Assembly (NCBI RefSeq): GCF_002531575.1
Contig: NZ_NWTI01000025.1
Span: 1-64,000 of the forward strand
Reading direction: 5' to 3'
From: Bradyrhizobium sp. Y36
Lineage (GTDB): Bacteria; Pseudomonadota; Alphaproteobacteria; Rhizobiales; Xanthobacteraceae
Length of the DNA: 64,000 nucleotides
This document shows, piece by piece, positions 17,897-26,560 of the stretch; positions within the stretch are counted from its first letter, which is position 1, and the number at the start of each line of letters is the position of its first letter. A program made the position numbers and the translations under genes. The notes under the pieces are model-generated. The model ran no database searches, was not told where the DNA came from, and saw nothing but the letters and a program-made list of their open reading frames with translations.

Positions 17897-18063
17897 GGCG
17901 CGTTTCCTGTTCTTGCTGTGAGGCGGCATCAGCCGCTGCGCGCAAGATTGCTTGCTATGCTCTGATCACCATGGACAAGACCGCGCCAAAAATCAAATAT
18001 GCGCCCCGACAAAACGAATTCCGGTCTGCGAAACTGACGCAGTCCGCAACTGACGAGGAAACC

Positions 18064-18852
18064 ATGCAGTTCAAACACGTCACGCTCGATTTCGATGGTT
18101 CGGTCGCAATCCTCAGGCTCGACCATCAGGAGGTGATGAACGCGGTGTCCGTCGACATGCTGGGCGGCCTTGCCGAAGCGCTCGATACGATCGAGGAGAA
18201 GAAGGACGAGGTGCGCTGCGTGGTGCTGACCGGCGCCGGCCGCGCCTTCTGCACCGGCGCCAATCTGCAAGGGCGCAACAACCAGTCGAAGAAGACCAAG
18301 GCCGGGCTGACGCTGGAGACGGGTTTTCACCCCTTCCTGCGCCGCATCCGCAATCTGCACTGCCCGATCATCACCGCGGTCAACGGCCCGGCCGCCGGCG
18401 CCGGCATGAGCTTCGCGCTGCTCGGCGACATGATCCTGTGCGCGCGCTCGTCCTATTTCCTCCAGGCTTTCCGCCGCATCGGCCTCGTGCCGGATTGCGG
18501 CTCGACCTGGCTGCTGCCGCGCCTCGTCGGCCGGGCGCGCTCGATCGAATTGTCGCTGATGGGCGAGCGGTTGCCGGCGGAGAAGGCGCTGGAATGGGGC
18601 CTCGTCAACCGCGTCTATGACGACGCCGTGCTGATGGAAGAGGCGATGAAGCTCGCGCGCGATCTCGCCAGCGGCCCGACGGTGGCGCTGTCGCTGATCC
18701 GCAAGCTCTATTGGGACAGTCCCGAAAATTCCTTCGAGGATCAGCTCAACCTCGAATTCCAGTGCCAGCTCCGCGCCGGCGACACCCAGGATTTCCGCGA
18801 GGGTGTCGGCGCGTTCCTGGAGAAGCGGCCCGCGCAGTTCAAAGGCAAATGA
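18064..18852 (+). CDS. Enoyl-CoA hydratase/isomerase family protein
   Basis: 262 residues. I use ATG 18064, preceded by GACGAGGAAACC; the frame stays open upstream, but the extra residues do not look like the family. Crotonase features: VLTGAGRAFCTGANL (first oxyanion-hole loop) and VNGPAAGAGMSFALLGD (second). RIGLVPDCGSTWLLPRLVGRARSIEL is the catalytic Glu/Asp region, with Asp in place of one of the usual acids. The stop codon overlaps the kinase start by 4 bp (ATGA), so the two are translationally coupled. Confidence 0.88.
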   Translation: MQFKHVTLDFDGSVAILRLDHQEVMNAVSVDMLGGLAEALDTIEEKKDEVRCVVLTGAGRAFCTGANLQGRNNQSKKTKAGLTLETGFHPFLRRIRNLHCPIITAVNGPAAGAGMSFALLGDMILCARSSYFLQAFRRIGLVPDCGSTWLLPRLVGRARSIELSLMGERLPAEKALEWGLVNRVYDDAVLMEEAMKLARDLASGPTVALSLIRKLYWDSPENSFEDQLNLEFQCQLRAGDTQDFREGVGAFLEKRPAQFKGK

Positions 18853-19835
18853 TCGAAGCCGAGCTTTCCCGCAGCGTCCAGCGCTGGTGCAAAGGCGCGA
18901 CCGGCGCGACCTCTGCGGCCAAATTGTCGGGCGGCGCCAGTCAGGAAACCTGGCGCTTCGACATCACCCATCCCGATGGCGCGATCGGCGCGATCCTGCG
19001 GCGCTCGCCGAAGGGATATGGCGCCGCGCCGACGCGCGCGGCGGGCCTGGCCGCCGAAGCGCAGCTGATGCAGCTCGCCTTCGAGGCCGGCGTGCCGTCG
19101 CCGCGCGTGCTGCATGTGCTGGTGCCGGAGGACAATCTCGGCACCGGCTTCATCATGCAAAGGATCGAGGGCGAGACCATCGCGCGCAAGATCCTCCGCG
19201 ATGACGACTACGCGGCAGCGCGGCCGCATCTGGCGCGCCAGATCGGCGGCATTCTCGCCGGCCTCCATCGCCTGCCAAAGGACAAGCTGCCGGAGCTGCG
19301 CAGCCGCGGCGCGACCCAGGAGATCTCCGAGTTCGATCGCGATTACCGCAGCCTGAACTGGCCCAAGCCGGTGTTCGAGCTGGCGCTGCGCTGGCTCCGG
19401 GATCACGATCCCGGCCCGTCGACCGAGACGACGCTGGTGCACGGCGATTTCCGCAACGGCAATCTCATCATCGGTGCCGATGGCGTGCGCGCCGTGCTGG
19501 ACTGGGAGCTCGCCCATCTCGGCGACCCCATGGAGGATCTCGGCTGGGTCTGCGTCAACTCCTGGCGGTTCGGCGAGATCGACAAGCCCGTCGGCGGCTT
19601 TGGTTCGCGCGAGGACCTGTTCGCGGGCTATGAGGCCGCGGGCCACAAGGTCGATCCGGCGCGCGTGAAATTCTGGGAAGTGATGGGCACGCTGCGCTGG
19701 GGCATCATGTGCGGCGGCATGATGCAGCGGTTCCGCGAGGGCCCCGACCACTCCATGGAGCGCGCCATGATCGGCCGCCGTGCCTCAGAGACCGAGATCG
19801 ATCTGTTGCGGCTGCTGGCGCCGCGCGGGAGCTGA
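18849..19835 (+). CDS. APH-family kinase, ACAD10/LvaA-like (probable 4-hydroxyacyl-CoA kinase)
   Basis: 328 residues from ATG 18849 in the ATGA overlap. A protein-kinase-like fold is seen: glycine loop GGASQETW near 33, catalytic loop LVHGDFRNGNLII with Asp200, and metal-binding VLDWELAHLGDPMEDLGW with Asp218. This is the phosphotransferase type fused to the dehydrogenase in human ACAD10/11 and encoded as LvaA in Pseudomonas levulinate catabolism, where it phosphorylates a 4-hydroxyacyl-CoA. The crotonase upstream and DUF6285 downstream support that role, and an Asp-type acyl-CoA dehydrogenase is nearby. Aminoglycoside resistance is unlikely. Confidence 0.87.
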   Translation: MIEAELSRSVQRWCKGATGATSAAKLSGGASQETWRFDITHPDGAIGAILRRSPKGYGAAPTRAAGLAAEAQLMQLAFEAGVPSPRVLHVLVPEDNLGTGFIMQRIEGETIARKILRDDDYAAARPHLARQIGGILAGLHRLPKDKLPELRSRGATQEISEFDRDYRSLNWPKPVFELALRWLRDHDPGPSTETTLVHGDFRNGNLIIGADGVRAVLDWELAHLGDPMEDLGWVCVNSWRFGEIDKPVGGFGSREDLFAGYEAAGHKVDPARVKFWEVMGTLRWGIMCGGMMQRFREGPDHSMERAMIGRRASETEIDLLRLLAPRGS

Positions 19836-19838
19836 CAC

Positions 19839-20216
19839 ATGCAGGACGAGCCGACCCCGATCGAGCTGACCAAATCCGTCGCCGATTTCCTCCGCAACGA
19901 CATCACGCCGCTGATCAGCGGCCACCCGGCCTTCAAGCTGCGCGTCGCCATCAACATCCTCGACCTCGTCACGCGGCAGCTGACGCAGGAGGAGGCGAGC
20001 GATGCTGCGGAGGTCGAGCGACTGCGCGCGCTGCTCGGTGTGGACGGCTCGGTGACGGATCTCAACCGTGCGCTGGCCGAGCGGATCGCAAAAGGTGAGG
20101 TGGACCTTTCAACGCCGGGCCTTGCCGAGCATTTGTGGGCGACCACGATGGACAAGCTTGCTGTGGATCAGCCGAACTACGCCTCGTACAAGCGGGAGCT
20201 GGGCCGGGGCGGGTAG
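19839..20216 (+). CDS. DUF6285 protein, possible LvaB-like partner of the kinase
   Basis: 125 residues, ATG 3 bp after the kinase stop. Mostly helical, with ELTKSVADFLRNDITP and FKLRVAINILDLVTRQL, as in DUF6285 proteins found beside APH-type kinases. In the levulinate pathway a small protein of about 12 kDa, LvaB, is required for the kinase LvaA. Size, position and pairing fit, so I infer a partner role, but I see no catalytic motif and have not aligned the two. Confidence 0.78.
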   Translation: MQDEPTPIELTKSVADFLRNDITPLISGHPAFKLRVAINILDLVTRQLTQEEASDAAEVERLRALLGVDGSVTDLNRALAERIAKGEVDLSTPGLAEHLWATTMDKLAVDQPNYASYKRELGRGG

Positions 20217-20235
20217 GCGAGCCAGATTCCCCGCT

Positions 20236-20335
20236 GTCATCGCCCGCGAAGGCGGGCGATCCAGTACTCCGAGACGGTTGTGGCCAAATCGATAAGCTGC
20301 GGCGTACTGGATGCCCCGCCTTCGCGGGGCATGAC
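20236..20335. repeat. Palindromic element, GTCATCGCCCGCGAAGGCGGG family
   Basis: The second close copy of the 16.5 kb element, sharing the same left arm (GTCATCGCCCGCGAAGGCGG) and the GCGGCGTACTGGATGCCCCG stretch. It lies between the convergent DUF6285 and crotonase genes. Confidence 0.85.
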
Positions 20336-20378
20336 ACCGGTGATGTTGGAACGTCTCGTCCCGGTTAACGGAGAGTCC

Positions 20379-21158
20379 CTACTTCCCCACCCATTGCGGT
20401 GGCCGCTTCTCCGAGAACGCTTTCGGGCCCTCGATGTAATCCTGCGAGGCCGCCATCGCCTTCACGGCCGGATAGTCGCGCTGCTCCGCGATCGCCTGCT
20501 CCAGCGAGACGCCGAGGCCCTTCTGGATCGCCTGCTTCGACGCCCGGATCGACATCGGCGAGTTCTTGGTGATCATCTCCGCCCAGCGCAGTGCGGCGGC
20601 GAGCGCCTCGCCCTGCGGCACCACCTCGTTGACGAAGCCGAGCTCGAGACCTTCCTTGGCGCTGACATGGCGAGCGGTGAGGATCATGCCCATGGCGCGC
20701 TTCAGCCCGATCTGCCGCGGCAGGCGGTGCAGGCCGCCGGCAAGCGCAGCAAGGCCGACGCGCGGCTCGGGCAGGGCGAAGGTTGCATTCTCCGAGGCGA
20801 TGATGAGATCGCATGCGAGCGCAATCTCGAAGCCGCCGCCCATTGCGACGCCGTTCACGGCGGCGATAACAGGCTTGTCGCAGTCGAATCGCGAAGTGAG
20901 GCCGGCGAAGCCGCCCTTGTCCCAGCCGCGCTTGCCGCCCGCGGCCTGCCACTTCAGGTCGTTGCCGGCACAGAACGCCTTGTCACCGGCGCCCGTGACG
21001 ACAGCGATCCACTGTTCGGGGTCCGCGGAGAAATCGTCGAACACCTTCTGCAGCTCGAAATGCGCATCGGTGTGCAGCGCGTTGTAGACCTCGGGCCGCG
21101 ACAGCGTCACGATCGTGATCGGCCCTTTGCGTTCCACCTTGGAAAATTTCAGCTCCAT
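20379..21158 (-). CDS. Enoyl-CoA hydratase-related protein (crotonase)
   Basis: 259 residues from ATG 21158 with GGGGAGC upstream. Oxyanion-hole loops VVTGAGDKAFCAGNDLKW and VNGVAMGGGFEIALACD, then PEPRVGLAALAGGLHRLPR with a Glu in the catalytic loop. The C-terminal EGPKAFSEKRPPQWVGK is typical of acyl-CoA hydratases that release or hydrate unsaturated acyl-CoA. It resembles carnitinyl-CoA dehydratase-type crotonases; the substrate is open. It is divergent from the acyl-CoA dehydrogenase gene, with a 213-bp gap in which I see no gene. Confidence 0.88.
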   Translation of the reverse strand: MELKFSKVERKGPITIVTLSRPEVYNALHTDAHFELQKVFDDFSADPEQWIAVVTGAGDKAFCAGNDLKWQAAGGKRGWDKGGFAGLTSRFDCDKPVIAAVNGVAMGGGFEIALACDLIIASENATFALPEPRVGLAALAGGLHRLPRQIGLKRAMGMILTARHVSAKEGLELGFVNEVVPQGEALAAALRWAEMITKNSPMSIRASKQAIQKGLGVSLEQAIAEQRDYPAVKAMAASQDYIEGPKAFSEKRPPQWVGK

Positions 21159-21371
21159 CGCGCGCTCCCCGCATTGTGTCGTGAAGGAATGTTGGCCTCA
21201 TACTACCGCGGGCCGGCGCGCGCGCACCACCAAATTGCGCTGGTGCGCCTTGCGCGCCGGCACGCCTTCGCTCGCTTGACTTGCACGCGCTCTTCTCACC
21301 TTAATCGTGCGAAGCAAGAATGCGCCTAGCGCCTTAACGCAAAACGATAAAATCAATCCGGGAGAGAACCT

Positions 21372-22646
21372 GTGGATTTCTCATTGCCTGCCGATCTCGT
21401 CGCCTATCTCGGAGAGCTCGATCGTTTCATCGAACGCGAGATCAAGCCGCTGGAAGAGGCCGACGACAACATCCGCTTCTTCGACCATCGCCGCGAATGG
21501 GCGCGGACCGATTTCGAGAACGGCGGCCTGCCGCGTCACGAATGGGAAGCGCTGCTGCGCAAGGCGAAGGACCTTGCGGATGCCGCCGGGCATCTGCGCT
21601 TTCCGGTCGCGAAGCAGTATGGCGGCAAGGACGGCTCCAATCTCTGGATGGCCGTGATCCGCGAGCATTTTGCCGCGAAGGGCCTCGGCCTGCACAACGA
21701 TCTCCAGAACGAGCATTCCATCGTCGGCAACTTTCCCGTCGTCACCATGCTCGACCGCTACGGCCGCGATGACCAGAAGGCGATGATCGACGGCTCGATC
21801 AAGGGCAAGTACCGCATCACCTTTGGATTGACGGAACCGCACCACGGCTCCGACGCCACCCACATGGAGACGCGCGCGGTGCCTGCAACGCGAGACAACG
21901 TCAAGGGCTGGATCATCAACGGCGAGAAGATGTGGACGACCGGCATGCACGTCGCCACGCATTGCGCGCTGTTCGCGCGCACGTCCGGCAACGACGGCGA
22001 TGCCCGCGGCATCACCTGCTTCCTGGTCCCGGCCAAGAGCGACGGTGTCAGGATCGAGGAGTACATGTGGACCTTCAACATGCCGACCGACCATCCGCGC
22101 GTCAGCTTCACCGACGTGTTCGTGCCTGAGGATGCGCTGTTCGGCGAGGTCGGCCGCGGCCTGTCGCTGGCGCAGTGCTTCGTGCATCAGAACCGCATCC
22201 GGCAGGCCGCGAGCTCGCTCGGTGCTGCGGTCTACTGCATCAACGAAAGTGTCAAATACGCGCGTGAGCGCAAACCGTTCGGCCGGGCGCTGGCCGAGAA
22301 CCAGGCGATCCAGTTCCCGCTGGTCGAGCTTGCGACGCAGGCCGAGATGCTGCGCCTTCTGATCCGCAAGACCGCCTGGGAGATGGACCAGCTCACCGAG
22401 GAGCAGATCGAGCGCACGCTCTCCGACCGCGTCTCGATGTGCAACTACTGGGCAAACCGCCTCTGCTGCGAATCCGCCGACCGCGCCATGCAGGTCCACG
22501 GCGGCATGGGCTATTCACGCCACAAGCCGTTCGAGCACATCTACCGCCACCACCGCCGCTATCGCATCACCGAAGGCAGCGAGGAGATCCAGATGCGGAA
22601 GGTGGCGGGATTCCTGTTCGGTTATATGGGGCCGGGGAAGCACTAG
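21372..22646 (+). CDS. Acyl-CoA dehydrogenase
   Basis: 424 residues from GTG 21372, preceded by CGGGAGAGAACC. It has the FAD site (FGLTEPHHGSDATHMETR, WIINGEKMWTTGMHVATH) and QVHGGMGYSRHKPFEHIYRH. EGSEEIQM keeps the canonical catalytic-glutamate motif, in contrast to the Asp type at 15-16 kb. It should oxidise an acyl-CoA to an enoyl-CoA, passing electrons to ETF. Flanking crotonase and ligase genes suggest a beta-oxidation-like route. Confidence 0.9.
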   Translation: MDFSLPADLVAYLGELDRFIEREIKPLEEADDNIRFFDHRREWARTDFENGGLPRHEWEALLRKAKDLADAAGHLRFPVAKQYGGKDGSNLWMAVIREHFAAKGLGLHNDLQNEHSIVGNFPVVTMLDRYGRDDQKAMIDGSIKGKYRITFGLTEPHHGSDATHMETRAVPATRDNVKGWIINGEKMWTTGMHVATHCALFARTSGNDGDARGITCFLVPAKSDGVRIEEYMWTFNMPTDHPRVSFTDVFVPEDALFGEVGRGLSLAQCFVHQNRIRQAASSLGAAVYCINESVKYARERKPFGRALAENQAIQFPLVELATQAEMLRLLIRKTAWEMDQLTEEQIERTLSDRVSMCNYWANRLCCESADRAMQVHGGMGYSRHKPFEHIYRHHRRYRITEGSEEIQMRKVAGFLFGYMGPGKH

Positions 22647-22668
22647 AGGCTTGCACCGGTTTCGTAGT

Positions 22669-22762
22669 CGTAGGGTGGGCAAAGGCGCTCTCGCGCCGTG
22701 CCCACGTCTTTCCGTCCGCGTGGGCACGGCGCGCGAAAGGGCGCGCCTTTGCCCACCCTACG
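22669..22762. repeat. Palindromic element, GTAGGGTGGGCAAAG family
   Basis: CGTAGGGTGGGCAAAGGCGC at the left is mirrored by GCGCCTTTGCCCACCCTACG at the right; inner CGTGCCCACG and CGTGGGCACGGCGCG also pair. It lies between the convergent dehydrogenase and ligase genes. Confidence 0.88.
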
Positions 22763-22772
22763 GCACCGTTGG

Positions 22773-24350
22773 TCAATTCACCCGCCGGTCCTTCCCCGCC
22801 CAGTGCGGCTCGCGCAATTGTCGCCGCAGGATCTTGCCGCTCGGGTTCCGCGGCAGCGCCGGCAAAAACTCCACGCTCTTCGGCGTCTTGTAGCCGGCGA
22901 TGCGCGTCCGGGTGAAGTTGATGATGTCGGTGGCGGTCGCCTCCTTGCCCGGCTTCATCACCACCACGGCCTTCACCGCCTCGCCCCATTTCTCGTCGGG
23001 CACGCCGATCACCGCGGCCTCGGCGACATCGGGGTGATCGCACAATGCGCTCTCGACCTCTGCGGGGTAGATGTTCTCGCCGCCCGAGATGATCATGTCC
23101 TTGATGCGGTCGTGGATATAGAGGTAGCCGTCCTCGTCCATGTAGCCGGCATCGCCGGTGCGCAGCCAGCCGTCACCGCGCAATGTCGAAGCGGTCGCTT
23201 CGGGCAAATTCCAATAGCCGGCCATGTTGGAGCCCGAGCGCGTCGCGATCTCCCCGACTTCGCGCGGCGGCAGCGGCTTGCCGTCCGCATCCAGAATCGC
23301 GATCTCGACGCCCGGCAGCGCCTTGCCGGCCGAGCGCATCCGCTCCAGCCCCTCGACATGATCTTCCGGCGGCAGCGCGACGATGGTGCCGGTCGTCTCG
23401 GTCATGCCGTACATTTGCACGAAGCCGCATTTGAAGACCTCGATGCATTCCTTCAACAGCGCCGCCGGGATGGGCGAGGCGCCATACAACATGTATTTCA
23501 GCCGTGAGAAATCCACCGTCCTGGCGCGCGGCTGCCGCACCACGAACTGCATCGCCGCCGGCACCATGAACAGTTTGGTGATGCCGCTGTGCTCGAAGAA
23601 ATCCAGCACCTTGGTCGGATCGAATTCGCGCGCGATCACGCCGCGGGCGCCGTGATAGAGCCCCATCACGCCCCAGCCCGACCCGCCGATGTGGAAGATC
23701 GGCATTGCCACCAGCGAGACGTCGTCGGTGGACCAGCGGTTCCACTCCGGCTTGTCCGCGGCATTGCCCGTTTGCACCAGGTTGAGGAAGTTGGCGTGGC
23801 TCAGCATCGCGCCCTTCGGCTTGCCCGTGGTGCCTGAGGTGTAGAGCTGGATCGCGATGTCTTTCGTGTCGATCGCAACCTTCGGATCGTCGCCGCTCTG
23901 CGCATCGCGCCAGGGCGTAAAGTCCTGCCATTCCGGCGCGCCGCCCTCTGTGGTGATGACGGTGCGCACGCCGGGCAGCTGGTCCTTGATCTGCTTAACC
24001 TGGGTGATGAACTCCGGCCCGACGAACAGCACGGGCGCCTTGCAGTCGGCGACGATGAAGGCGACCTCGGGCCCGGCGAGTCGCCAGTTCACCGGCGCCA
24101 TCACCACGCCGGCCTTCATCGCCCCCATCAACAGCTCGAAATAGAGATCGCTGTTCTTGCCGAGATAGGCGATGCGATCGCCCTTCTTCACGCCCATGGC
24201 TAGCAGCGCGTTCGCGACCTTGTTGGTCTTGACGTCGAATTCGGCAAAGGATGTCGCGCGGCCTTCGAACTCGTAGGCGATGGCATTGCCGCGGCTCCTG
24301 GCGCGCTCGCGCACCATGTCGGCGAGGTCAGTCAATGGCTGTGTGGACAT
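22773..24350 (-). CDS. Long-chain-fatty-acid-CoA ligase-like acyl-CoA synthetase
   Basis: 525 residues from ATG 24350, with CGGGAGAGAC upstream; the open extension toward the GTCCCGGAC repeat is rejected. Adenylation motifs: LYTSGTTGKPKGAML (P-loop), VQMYGMTETTGTI, GWLRTGDAGYMDEDGYLY, and the C-terminal lysine region ALPRNPSGKILRRQLR. It forms an acyl-AMP and then an acyl-CoA, supplying substrate to the acyl-CoA dehydrogenases nearby. The chain type is unknown. Confidence 0.9.
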   Translation of the reverse strand: MSTQPLTDLADMVRERARSRGNAIAYEFEGRATSFAEFDVKTNKVANALLAMGVKKGDRIAYLGKNSDLYFELLMGAMKAGVVMAPVNWRLAGPEVAFIVADCKAPVLFVGPEFITQVKQIKDQLPGVRTVITTEGGAPEWQDFTPWRDAQSGDDPKVAIDTKDIAIQLYTSGTTGKPKGAMLSHANFLNLVQTGNAADKPEWNRWSTDDVSLVAMPIFHIGGSGWGVMGLYHGARGVIAREFDPTKVLDFFEHSGITKLFMVPAAMQFVVRQPRARTVDFSRLKYMLYGASPIPAALLKECIEVFKCGFVQMYGMTETTGTIVALPPEDHVEGLERMRSAGKALPGVEIAILDADGKPLPPREVGEIATRSGSNMAGYWNLPEATASTLRGDGWLRTGDAGYMDEDGYLYIHDRIKDMIISGGENIYPAEVESALCDHPDVAEAAVIGVPDEKWGEAVKAVVVMKPGKEATATDIINFTRTRIAGYKTPKSVEFLPALPRNPSGKILRRQLREPHWAGKDRRVN

Positions 24351-24468
24351 GTCTCTCCCGTGGCGTCTTGTTTTTATGCTGGGGAGTGTGGAGTCAATTG
24401 CGGGTGAAGACAAGATGGGAGAGGGGACGCTGGTTGTTGGCGCTGTCGCCACGAACAAGCGCGGTCCG

Positions 24469-24618
24469 GTGTCCCGGACCCGCTGCAGCACGTAGTGCTG
24501 CTGCGCAGAGCCGGGACCCAGCATGCGGTGACATGGGCCCCGGCTCAGCAGCGCATCACGCCGTACCGGACGATGCTTCGCATCGCCGGGGGCGCGCTGC
24601 GCTGCGTCCGGGGCACGA
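24469..24618. repeat. Palindromic element, GTCCCGGAC / GTCCGGGGCAC family
   Basis: The outer arms are GTGTCCCGGAC and GCGTCCGGGGCAC. Inner structure includes GCAGCACGTAGTGCTGC and a pairing of GAGCCGGGACCCAGC with GGGCCCCGGCTC. It lies between two minus-strand genes; related copies are at 31.5 and 51.8 kb. The rest of the 275-bp gap shows no gene. Confidence 0.8.
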
Positions 24619-24625
24619 GAGTGTG

Positions 24626-25498
24626 CTACCCCCGCTTCGCCCGATCCTTCTCGTTCTGCGCCATGATGCTGTCGCGCGCGGTTTTCCAGTCGTCGTCGCT
24701 CCAGTCACGCAGCTGGTAGAAATTGCCGCCCATGGCGAGCGCCTGCGCGCCGTCCATGGCGATGGTCTCGCCGTTGATCCAGTCGCAGCCGCCGGAGATC
24801 AGGAACGTCGCGAGGTTCTGCAACTCCTCCATGGTGCCGACGCGGCCCATCGGGTTCATCGCCTTGGTGCGCGCGCCGGCCTCGTCGCCCGGCTTGATGC
24901 GCTTGCTCATGCCCTCGGTCGGAATTTCCCCGGGCGCGATGGTGTTGAGGCGGATGCCGTAGCGGCCCCATTCGGTCGCGAGCGACATCGTCATGGCGTG
25001 GATCGCCGACTTGCTCATTGCCGACGGCACGACGTAGGGCGAGCCGTTGCGCACCCAGGTCACGGTGATCGAGACGACGTTGCCGGGCTGCTTGTCCGCG
25101 ATCCAGCGCTTGCCCACCGCATGGGTCACGTAGAACGTGCCGTGCATGACGATGTTGGCGACCGCATCGAAGCCGCGCGGCGACAGCTCCTCGGTGCGGG
25201 AGATGAAGTTGCCGGCGGCGTTGTTGATGAGGTCGGTGAGGCCGCCGTCGCGGAAGATGTTCTCCACCATTTCCTCGACCGCGAGCGCGTTGCGGATGTC
25301 GACGCCGTGGCTGGTGACGCGGCCGCCATAGAGATCCATCAGCTCGGTCGCGGTCTCGTCGCACACGATCTTGCGGCGGCCGCAGATGTGAACTTCGGCG
25401 CCGAGCTGGAGGAAGCGCGCCGCCATCGACTTGCCGAGACCGGTGCCGCCGCCGGTGACGAGGATGCGCCGGCCGGCCAGAAGATTTTCCTTGAACAT
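24626..25498 (-). CDS. SDR oxidoreductase of the 2,4-dienoyl-CoA reductase type
   Basis: 290 residues, ATG 25498, with GGGGGAAACAGCC upstream. The Rossmann motif is VTGGGTGLGKSMAARF, with NNAAGNFISRTEELSP. The usual YxxxK is absent. Instead the site reads YVVPSAMSKSAIHAM, with Ser and Lys four apart, the arrangement of mitochondrial and peroxisomal 2,4-dienoyl-CoA reductases, which use a tyrosine further upstream. It would remove awkward double bonds during oxidation of unsaturated acyl chains with NADPH. The neighbouring ligase and crotonases fit. Confidence 0.85.
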   Translation of the reverse strand: MFKENLLAGRRILVTGGGTGLGKSMAARFLQLGAEVHICGRRKIVCDETATELMDLYGGRVTSHGVDIRNALAVEEMVENIFRDGGLTDLINNAAGNFISRTEELSPRGFDAVANIVMHGTFYVTHAVGKRWIADKQPGNVVSITVTWVRNGSPYVVPSAMSKSAIHAMTMSLATEWGRYGIRLNTIAPGEIPTEGMSKRIKPGDEAGARTKAMNPMGRVGTMEELQNLATFLISGGCDWINGETIAMDGAQALAMGGNFYQLRDWSDDDWKTARDSIMAQNEKDRAKRG

Positions 25499-25614
25499 GG
25501 CTGTTTCCCCCGTAGGGATTGTCAGTTAATTGGTCGATTGACTAAATCCGGCCGCCAGCGTCCTGTAAAGCGGCAACCGGTCAAGAACAGGCAAGAACAG
25601 GGGAGAATTCATCC

Positions 25615-26424
25615 ATGGAAGAGCGCGTCTCGATCTCGATCTCGGAAGGCGTTGCCGACGTGCGCCTGGTGCGCGCGGACAAGATGAACGCGCTGGATCA
25701 GGCCATGTTCGAGGCTCTCGTCGCCGCAACCGACCGGCTTTCGAAGGACAGAAGCGTGCGCGCCGTCGTGCTCTCGGGCGAGGGCCGCGCCTTCTGCGCC
25801 GGTCTCGACATGGGACGTTTTGCCGCCATGAAGGAGAAGGGCGGCAACGGAATTCCGGGTGGCGAAAATCGCGATCTCACCAAGCGCACGCACGGCCAGG
25901 CGAACTTCCCGCAACAGGCGGTATGGGGGTGGCGTCAGCTTCCTGTTCCCGTGATCGCAGCGGTGCACGGCGTTGCCTTCGGCGGCGGCTTCCAGCTCTC
26001 GCTCGGCGCGGATATGCGCTTTCTCTCGGCGGACGCGCGGATGTCGATCATGGAGATCAAATGGGGTCTCGTGCCCGACATGGCGGGCACGCCGATCCTG
26101 GCCTCGCTCGTGCGCGACGACATCTTGCGCGATCTCACCTACACCGGCCGCATCTTCTCCGCGCAGGAGGCGATGACCTACGGCCTCGCCACGCGCATCT
26201 GCGACGACCCGCGCGCCGCCGCGCTCGACGTCGCGCGCGAGATCGCCGGCAAGAGTCCCGATGCGATCCGCGCGGCAAAACGTCTGCTGAACAATCTGTC
26301 GGTCGATCCGGGTCCGGCGCTGCTCGCGGAATCCGTCGAGCAGCAGAAGCTGATCGGCAGCGCCAACCAGACCGAGGCGGTGCGCTCGAACCTGGAGAAG
26401 CGCGCGCCGAAGTATGCGGATTGA
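25615..26424 (+). CDS. Crotonase/enoyl-CoA hydratase family protein
   Basis: 269 residues, ATG 25615 with GGGGAGAATTC. VLSGEGRAFCAGLDMGRF and VHGVAFGGGFQLSLGAD form the oxyanion hole. IKWGLVPDMAGTPILASL carries Asp where hydratases have the second acid, so an isomerase-like activity (for example on trans-dienoyl-CoA) is possible. The C-terminal part has SVEQQKLIGSANQTEAV. It is divergent from the dienoyl-CoA reductase-type SDR, which suggests a shared unsaturated-acyl-CoA role. Confidence 0.88.
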   Translation: MEERVSISISEGVADVRLVRADKMNALDQAMFEALVAATDRLSKDRSVRAVVLSGEGRAFCAGLDMGRFAAMKEKGGNGIPGGENRDLTKRTHGQANFPQQAVWGWRQLPVPVIAAVHGVAFGGGFQLSLGADMRFLSADARMSIMEIKWGLVPDMAGTPILASLVRDDILRDLTYTGRIFSAQEAMTYGLATRICDDPRAAALDVAREIAGKSPDAIRAAKRLLNNLSVDPGPALLAESVEQQKLIGSANQTEAVRSNLEKRAPKYAD

Positions 26425-26427
26425 GGT

Positions 26428-26534
26428 CGTGATTCCGGGATGCGCCAAAGGAGCAGACCCGGAATCCATCGCGCCTCATTGTCCGCCGTGAGATGGATTC
26501 CGGGCTCGATGCTTCGCATCGCCCCGGAACGACA
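26428..26534. repeat. Palindromic element, GGAATCCAT family
   Basis: CGTGATTCCGGG at the left pairs with CCCCGGAACGACAG at the right. Inner ACCCGGAATCCATC pairs with GATGGATTCCGGGC. It almost fills the gap between the crotonase and the acyl-CoA synthetase genes, both on the plus strand. Confidence 0.82.
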
Positions 26535-26560
26535 GCCGCCAACAACAAAGAAGAACAAAA

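Noticed and set aside
18849-19835. Aminoglycoside phosphotransferase (antibiotic resistance)
   Set aside because: The fold is APH-like, but coupling to a crotonase and DUF6285 beside ACAD-type genes points to acyl-CoA metabolism.
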